Positions 32,526 through 37,266 of a stretch of DNA of 37,266 bases are shown here, piece after piece. Every line of letters begins with the position of its first letter. Position 1 is the first letter of the stretch. The position numbers and the translations under genes were made by a program. Origin of the DNA: Flavobacterium oncorhynchi (GTDB lineage: Bacteria; Bacteroidota; Bacteroidia; Flavobacteriales; Flavobacteriaceae); contig NZ_MUHA01000027.1 in the NCBI RefSeq assembly GCF_002217355.1, forward strand, positions 1-37,266, written 5' to 3'. Under the pieces are notes generated by a model, which was not told the DNA's origin, searched no databases, and saw only the letters and a list, made by a program, of their open reading frames with translations.

Positions 32526-32882
32526 TTATAAGTTAAAATCAAAAATAATATAAAATAAAAAGTGTGGTATATTAATTTCCAACCAGCTTTCTTCTTTGCA
32601 CCATGCAGAAGATATAGAAGCAGAAAAACTAAAACCATCACCTTCAATAAAGGAACTTTTTGACATTTTAACAACTGCTTCCTTTATCAACTCTTCGTCG
32701 AAACCAGCAACATCTACTTTTATTACATATGGATCTGTATTAATCTCATTCTTAAAATCTATATCTGAACCATTTACAAAAACTTTCGCCTTTTTATATT
32801 CTAATTTTCCATTCAAGATATTATTTCTAATAATTCCAAAAACTAAATTATCATCATAATCAACTAATTTCTTTTTCATCAA
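32526..32882 (-). CDS. Small protein of unknown function upstream of ung
   Basis: The 118-residue protein has a Lys-rich start and no signal peptide. It looks like a mixed alpha/beta fold: strands around VFGIIRNN and KVFVNGSDIDF, a helix around DEELIKEAVVKM, and a hydrophobic end (HFLFYIIFDFNL). I do not recognise a family. The general style recalls small DUF or immunity-like proteins, but that is only a resemblance. It ends 9 bases before ung and probably shares its message; it is divergent from mutS2. Confidence 0.6.
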   Translation of the reverse strand: MMKKKLVDYDDNLVFGIIRNNILNGKLEYKKAKVFVNGSDIDFKNEINTDPYVIKVDVAGFDEELIKEAVVKMSKSSFIEGDGFSFSASISSAWCKEESWLEINIPHFLFYIIFDFNL

Positions 32883-32959
32883 TTAAAATTTTATCACAAA
32901 TTACGCAAAGTTTTTTTCAAACTACTAATCAATAGTACTATTTAGTTTTTAAAACTTTG

Positions 32960-32967
32960 TAACTTTG
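32960..32967 (+). promoter_or_regulatory. -7 element that decides the mutS2 start
   Basis: TAACTTTG matches TAnnTTTG and predicts a transcription start near 32974. The in-frame TTG at 32965 lies inside this element, so the ATG at 32992 is the better start. No TTG sits at the -33 position. Confidence 0.5.
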
Positions 32968-32991
32968 AAACCTTACAATTTACGATATATA

Positions 32992-35157
32992 ATGATATCT
33001 ATTACCGAAAAAACATTACAAGATTTACAATTTCCAACAGTGCTCGAAACTATTTCGGATGGCTGTAACACAGATATTGGAAAAGAAAAAGCTTTACAAA
33101 TAACACCTTTTAGAGATAAAGAAACATTGATGCAGGCTTTAATGCAAACTTCAGAGTACGTTTCTTCTTTTCAAAACAATAATGCGCTCCCAAATCACGG
33201 ATTTGATGCGATAACACATGAAATTAAATTTCTGGCAATCGAAGACAGTTTTCTAGAAGTAGGAAGTTTTAGAAAAATTGCCACACTTTCGTCAACAACA
33301 AATACCTTACTTACTTTTCTAAAAAAGTTTGATGATTATTATCCCAATATAAATGCAAGAGCTTCAAGAGTTGAATATACAAAAGACATTGTTTCTTTAA
33401 TTGATGCAATTGTAGACAAATACGGGGAAATAAAAGACAATGCCTCTCCTGCTCTTTTGAGTATTCGTCAGAGCATGAATTTAGTCCGCGGAAAAGTGAA
33501 CCAAAGTTTTGGTGTTGCATTAACACAATACAACAGCTTAGGATATTTGGACGATATTAAAGAAAGTTTCGTTCAAAATCGACGCGTTTTGGCGGTTCTT
33601 GCTATGTATCGTCGTAAAGTAAAAGGTTCTATTTTAGGAAGTTCTAAAACGGGAAGTATTGCTTACATCGAACCAGAAGCGACTTTAAAATACTCGCGTG
33701 AATTAAGTAATTTAGAATACGAAGAAAAAGAAGAAATCACACGAATTTTAAAACAGTTATCAAATTCAATTCGTCCGTTTTTACCGCTTTTAATTGAATA
33801 TCAAGAATTCCTGAGTGATATTGATGTTGTTGCCGGAAAAGCAAAATACGCTAACCGAATTAATGCCATTTTACCAACGATTACAGAAGAAAGAAGATTG
33901 TTTTTTAGAGAAGCTTATCATCCAATTTTATATCTCAATAACAAACAAAAAAACGAAGTTACGCATCCGCAGACTATTGAACTAAAACAAGAAAATAGAA
34001 TTATTGTAATTTCTGGTCCGAATGCCGGAGGTAAAACGATCTCATTAAAAACAGTAGGTTTACTGCAATTGATGCTGCAATCTGGAATGTTGATTCCTGT
34101 GCATGAGCGAAGCGAAACCTTTTTGTTTGATCGAATTTTAACAGATATTGGAGACAATCAATCTATCGAAAATCATCTAAGTACATACAGCTACAGATTA
34201 AAAAACATGAATTATTTCTTGAAGAAGTGCAACAAGAAAACTATGTTTTTAATTGACGAATTTGGTACAGGTTCTGATCCCGAATTAGGAGGCGCTTTAG
34301 CCGAAATTTTCTTAGAGGAATTTTACCATCGTGAAGCATTCGGAATTATTACAACGCATTATTCGAATTTGAAAATTTTGGCAAACGAATTGCCATTTGC
34401 TACAAATGCAAATATGATGTTTGATGAAAAATCGCTTGAACCAATGTATAAATTAGCTTTAGGACAAGCAGGAAGTTCGTTTACCTTTGAGGTTGCTCAG
34501 AAAAACGGAATCCCATTTGGGCTGATTAACCGTGCAAAGAAGAAAATTGAAGTTGGAAAAGTTCGCTTTGACAAAACCATTGCAACACTTCAAAAAGAAA
34601 GATCGAAGCTTGAGAAAACTTCTTTAAATTTAAAAGAAGAAGAAACTCGAGCACGTGAGGAAAGCAAAAAGATGGAAAACATCAATGTAAAAATCAAACA
34701 AAAACTAGAAAGCTATCAGGAATTATACGACAGCAATCAGAAAACAATTTACATTGGTCAAAAAATAGAAGATATCGCGGAGAAGTACTTTAACAATAAA
34801 AACAAGAAAGAACTTATTGGTGAGTTTTTAAAAATTGTTGAAATCGAAAACTCTAAACGTAAAAAAGCAACTCCAAAAGAAAGCAAAGCAATTATTGAAA
34901 AGAAAAAAGAAGTAATTGCAGAAGTTTCTGTGAAAGTCGAAGAGATTAGAAAAGAGAAAAAGGAAAAGAAACTCAAACCCGTTATCGAAAAACCAAAACC
35001 CGTTTTAAAAGTGGGCGACAGAGTTCGAATGCTCGACGGAAGATCTGTAGGAAGCATAGATTCTATCGAAAAAAATAAAGCAACCGTAAACTACGGTATC
35101 TTTACCTCAAAAGTAAGTTTAGACGAATTAGAGCTTGTTGAGGCTGTTAAGAAATAG
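32992..35157 (+). CDS. mutS2: MutS2-family DNA-binding ATPase lacking the Smr nuclease domain
   Basis: The protein has 721 residues from the ATG at 32992; an in-frame TTG at 32965 falls in the promoter. A MutS-type lever/clamp region is followed by the ATPase: Walker A GPNAGGKT at 342-349 and Walker B TMFLIDEFGTGSDPELGG. A long coiled coil follows (about 520-640). The C-terminal end is a short KOW-like beta domain (VGDRVRMLDGRSVGSID). The usual C-terminal Smr endonuclease domain of MutS2 is absent; the stop codon follows directly. It likely acts in recombination control or ribosome rescue, but without nuclease activity of its own. Confidence 0.88.
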   Translation: MISITEKTLQDLQFPTVLETISDGCNTDIGKEKALQITPFRDKETLMQALMQTSEYVSSFQNNNALPNHGFDAITHEIKFLAIEDSFLEVGSFRKIATLSSTTNTLLTFLKKFDDYYPNINARASRVEYTKDIVSLIDAIVDKYGEIKDNASPALLSIRQSMNLVRGKVNQSFGVALTQYNSLGYLDDIKESFVQNRRVLAVLAMYRRKVKGSILGSSKTGSIAYIEPEATLKYSRELSNLEYEEKEEITRILKQLSNSIRPFLPLLIEYQEFLSDIDVVAGKAKYANRINAILPTITEERRLFFREAYHPILYLNNKQKNEVTHPQTIELKQENRIIVISGPNAGGKTISLKTVGLLQLMLQSGMLIPVHERSETFLFDRILTDIGDNQSIENHLSTYSYRLKNMNYFLKKCNKKTMFLIDEFGTGSDPELGGALAEIFLEEFYHREAFGIITTHYSNLKILANELPFATNANMMFDEKSLEPMYKLALGQAGSSFTFEVAQKNGIPFGLINRAKKKIEVGKVRFDKTIATLQKERSKLEKTSLNLKEEETRAREESKKMENINVKIKQKLESYQELYDSNQKTIYIGQKIEDIAEKYFNNKNKKELIGEFLKIVEIENSKRKKATPKESKAIIEKKKEVIAEVSVKVEEIRKEKKEKKLKPVIEKPKPVLKVGDRVRMLDGRSVGSIDSIEKNKATVNYGIFTSKVSLDELELVEAVKK

Positions 35158-35271
35158 TTGATGGTTTGTGGCTGATGGCTGTTTATTAATACTTGATTCT
35201 TGATCTTCAATGGTTTTTTAGATAAATAAGAGCTTTATTCGGAAAACGATGAAATGAAGCGTATATATAAA

Positions 35272-35715
35272 ATGGAAAAACAGAGTGAGATTGTTTCGCT
35301 GCTTCAAAAAACTGCAGAAAACAAAAAAATAATACTATTTGACGGCGTTTGCAATTTATGCAGCAGCGCCGTTCAATTTATTATAAAACACGATAAAAAA
35401 GATACTTTTCGTTTTGTGGCTTTACAATCTGACTTAGGAAAAGAAATTTGTACTTATATTGGTGTCGATCAAGCTAAAATTGACAGCATAATTATGTATC
35501 ATCCTGCTGTCGCTTATTATTATAAATCTAACGCTGTAATTGAAATTGCCGAAGATTTGGGTGGTTTATACAGTATAATGACAATCTTTAAAATCCTTCC
35601 AGAAAAGCTTCGAAATTACATTTACGATTATATTGCGGCAAATCGTTACAAATGGTATGGCAAAAAAGAAAGCTGCATGATTCCTACGCCAGAACTAAAA
35701 GCAAAGTTTTTGTAA
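35272..35715 (+). CDS. DCC-family (DUF393) thiol-disulfide oxidoreductase-like protein
   Basis: The 147-residue protein has the family motif Asp24-Gly-Val-Cys27-Asn-Leu-Cys30, a thioredoxin-like fold with CxxC. It is followed by AVQFIIKHDKKDTFRFVALQSD and ends in the family's RYKWYGKKESCMIP. An upstream in-frame ATG at 35254 would add 6 residues; the start at 35272 fits the family better but is not certain. No signal peptide, so it is cytosolic. It lies about 115 bases after mutS2. Confidence 0.85.
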   Translation: MEKQSEIVSLLQKTAENKKIILFDGVCNLCSSAVQFIIKHDKKDTFRFVALQSDLGKEICTYIGVDQAKIDSIIMYHPAVAYYYKSNAVIEIAEDLGGLYSIMTIFKILPEKLRNYIYDYIAANRYKWYGKKESCMIPTPELKAKFL

Positions 35716-35745
35716 AAAACATCCTGAAATCAAAAACTAAATTCA

Positions 35746-36171
35746 CTATTTAACCTCTTCAAAAGTGAATTTTGGGTCTTTATAATTTAAAGTTCCCGGC
35801 AAAAAGCAAGGAAGATTCATATAAGTCCCCACTACACCGCTTCCTAAAACTAGTTTATTTTCTTTTCGCAAAAAAGCCAAAGGAACTCTTTTCCAGCTTC
35901 CTCCATTAGATATAAAATGAAAATCGCCCCTAAACGTATCTCCTTTTATATCGCCTCTCACATCTCCAGAATCTTTACCAATCTTATTATACAATATTTC
36001 ATAACGTCCAAAAAAACGTTTATCACTTATATTTAAAACCAAAATTGCGGTATCATTATTAGTAACAGCACGGTAAAAAACTTGTTTGTAACCTGTTTTT
36101 TCTTCCTTAGAATTACAAGAAACGATAATTGTAAAAACCGAAAAAAGAAACAAAAGTGATTTTAAATTCAT
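35746..36171 (-). CDS. Small lipoprotein of unknown function
   Basis: The 141-residue lipoprotein has a signal of about 18 residues and lipobox Cys19 (IIVSC), followed by NSKEEKTG. The mature part is beta-rich with Gly/Asp alternation (GDVRGDIKGDTFRGDFHF), as in small ligand-binding or inhibitor barrels. I do not recognise the family. It is convergent with the DCC-family gene, with about 30 bases between the stop codons. Confidence 0.75.
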   Translation of the reverse strand: MNLKSLLFLFSVFTIIVSCNSKEEKTGYKQVFYRAVTNNDTAILVLNISDKRFFGRYEILYNKIGKDSGDVRGDIKGDTFRGDFHFISNGGSWKRVPLAFLRKENKLVLGSGVVGTYMNLPCFLPGTLNYKDPKFTFEEVK

Positions 36172-36260
36172 AGTATATATTTATTTTGACATAAGTTAAC
36201 ATTATTCACAACTCACTTGTTAAGTAGTTTACTTATATCATTTATAGTGATTTAAATAAT

Positions 36261-36644
36261 TTATAAACGATCTTTTACAAACTCAATTTGAGTTTTGCCG
36301 TGAGCTCTAGGTTTACCATTTTCGTCTAGATTTACCATTGTAGTTTCATCGATTGTAATAATGGTTTCACGCGTCATCATATTTCTAACTGCACATTTTA
36401 AAACTACCGAAGTATTCCCAAATTTAACCACGTCAATCCCAATCTCGACAATATCTCCTTGTCTTGCAGAACTTCTAAAATTAATTTCAGACATATGTTT
36501 GGTTACAACTCTCGGATTTTCTAACTGAATTATAGTATAAAGCGCGAGCTCTTCATCTATCCACGCTAATAATTTTCCTCCAAATAAAGTTCCGTTAGGA
36601 TTTAAATCTTCGGGCTTAACCCACTTTCTGGTATGAAATCGCAT
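36261..36644 (-). CDS. Acyl-CoA thioesterase (YciA-like, hotdog fold)
   Basis: This 127-residue hotdog-fold thioesterase hydrolyses acyl-CoA. The active-site stretch NPNGTLFGGKLLAWIDE (residues 15-31) matches the YciA/BFIT group, and the strand VTKHMSEINFRSSARQGDIVEIG is typical. The family forms dimers or hexamers in the cytosol, and substrate range is broad. It is alone on the minus strand, divergent from the last gene. Confidence 0.9.
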   Translation of the reverse strand: MRFHTRKWVKPEDLNPNGTLFGGKLLAWIDEELALYTIIQLENPRVVTKHMSEINFRSSARQGDIVEIGIDVVKFGNTSVVLKCAVRNMMTRETIITIDETTMVNLDENGKPRAHGKTQIEFVKDRL

Positions 36645-36713
36645 AATTTTAATTTATAAAAGTAAAAATAGAGTTTTTTGTATTTGAAATTTTTATAAAT
36701 TTAAAGAAAAAAC

Positions 36714-37118
36714 ATGGCAGATAGAGACACTTTTTTAAAAGAATTCAGAGGCGAAACTTTAGGAACTGTAAGTGCTCAATCTTCGGCAGATGAGTTATTT
36801 CAAAATCAAACGATTAGACCTATTTTAAAGCTTCAAAATGATTTATTTATAGCCGTTTTTATTAATTATGTAAATAAAAACAAAGCCGATTTTTATTCGT
36901 ACACCATCGAAAAGAAACTCCAAACTATAGAAAATTCGATTCAAAAAGATATTAAGTTTCGAAATTCTCTAAAAGGAATTGTCATGGCACTTTTTACGAT
37001 TGAAGAATACGATACTTATATCCAGAATTCTTCTGATTTAAACAAACGTATGATGAATTTATTGATTGACCGATTAAAAAGTCAAGTGCAGTTGTTTGAG
37101 ATGGAAACTAATAATTAA
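36714..37118 (+). CDS. Small conserved-looking protein of unknown function
   Basis: The 134-residue protein is predicted to be all-helical, with no signal or membrane segment. Recognisable stretches are TLKxxxGET-like RGETLGTVSAQSSADE near the start and NSSDLNKRMMNLLIDRLKSQ near the end. I recall similar Bacteroidota proteins being labelled glyoxalase in annotations, but there is no glyoxalase metal motif here, so that label should not be trusted. It is divergent from the thioesterase gene. Confidence 0.7.
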   Translation: MADRDTFLKEFRGETLGTVSAQSSADELFQNQTIRPILKLQNDLFIAVFINYVNKNKADFYSYTIEKKLQTIENSIQKDIKFRNSLKGIVMALFTIEEYDTYIQNSSDLNKRMMNLLIDRLKSQVQLFEMETNN

Positions 37119-37240
37119 TAAGTATTCATCAGATGTAATTAGTTTCAATACCTAGTCCGTTTCCTGAAGCCTAATGTCATTCAGTTACGATTTTTTGATT
37201 GAATACCCATCCATTACTGATTTCTTCACTTGTTATGAAA

Positions 37241-37266
37241 GCTCCGGCGGAGCATAATATTTATAG
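37241..37266. repeat. Possible palindromic repeat cut by the window edge
   Basis: GCTCCGGCGGAGC (37241-37253) is a small GC-rich dyad in very AT-rich surroundings, followed by AATATTTATAG up to the end of the window. I believe this word recurs in flavobacterial intergenic regions, but the element continues beyond the window and cannot be judged. Confidence 0.35.

Noticed and set aside
34758..35057. A 99-codon minus-strand ORF inside mutS2
   Set aside because: It is the complement of the Lys/Glu-rich coiled coil and tail of mutS2, giving a Phe/Ser-rich product. It is a shadow of the real gene.

Overview
The window looks like chromosome from a Flavobacterium-type Bacteroidota. The evidence is the AT-rich sequence, Bacteroidota -7 promoter motifs (TAnnTTTG, sometimes with an upstream TTG), almost no Shine-Dalgarno sequences, a SusC/SusD locus with its own ECF sigma and FecR anti-sigma, a PorX-type receiver/PglZ protein, the lpxC-fabZ fusion, and palindromic intergenic repeats of a flavobacterial kind. 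I see no rRNA, tRNA, CRISPR array, transposase or prophage gene.

Layout. 1-2.2 kb: a secreted S1/P1-type nuclease (minus) and a divergent secreted protein of unknown function. 2.2-7.6 kb: a minus-strand series fabG, VWA-like membrane protein, TPM-domain protein, LysR regulator, YeiH-family exporter. 7.9-8.1 kb: a lone 70-codon gene for a peptide with a Bacteroidota double-glycine-type leader and a Pro/Tyr-rich core. 8.3-17.9 kb: a nutrient-uptake locus with ECF sigma, FecR anti-sigma, SusC with STN domain, SusD, an HExxH zinc-metallohydrolase lipoprotein and a DUF4302 lipoprotein. 18.2-26.4 kb: a GIY-YIG-like small protein, sucD, and the lipid A series HD hydrolase, lpxD, lpxC-fabZ, lpxA, efp, a second lpxD-like gene and an NTF2-like gene, all on the minus strand. 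26.6-31.7 kb (plus): porX, tsaE, a secreted unknown, a GNAT acetyltransferase, an alanine-dehydrogenase-family protein and a DUF4258 protein. 31.8-37.1 kb: ung, a small unknown, a MutS2-like ATPase, a DCC-family protein, a lipoprotein, an acyl-CoA thioesterase and a small conserved-looking unknown.

How the parts work together. In the SusCD locus the STN domain of SusC should sense substrate and pass the signal to FecR, which would release the ECF sigma to transcribe susC onward. The metallohydrolase suggests a peptide or glycopeptide substrate, but that is inference. The lipid A genes provide LpxA, LpxC, LpxD and FabZ activities in one co-directional block, and a FabG gene lies elsewhere in the window.

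The most interesting signal is in the 307-base gap between fecR and susC. On the plus strand, opposite to both genes, a TTG-N20-TAATTTTG promoter (15764-15794) is followed about 110 bases later by a 13-bp hairpin with eight T residues. The hairpin is fully paired, through two G-U pairs, only in the plus-strand RNA. This is the geometry of a cis-antisense small RNA over the susC leader, as described for DonS-type RNAs of Bacteroides PULs. The GG-leader peptide gene beside the locus is the second candidate for undescribed biology.
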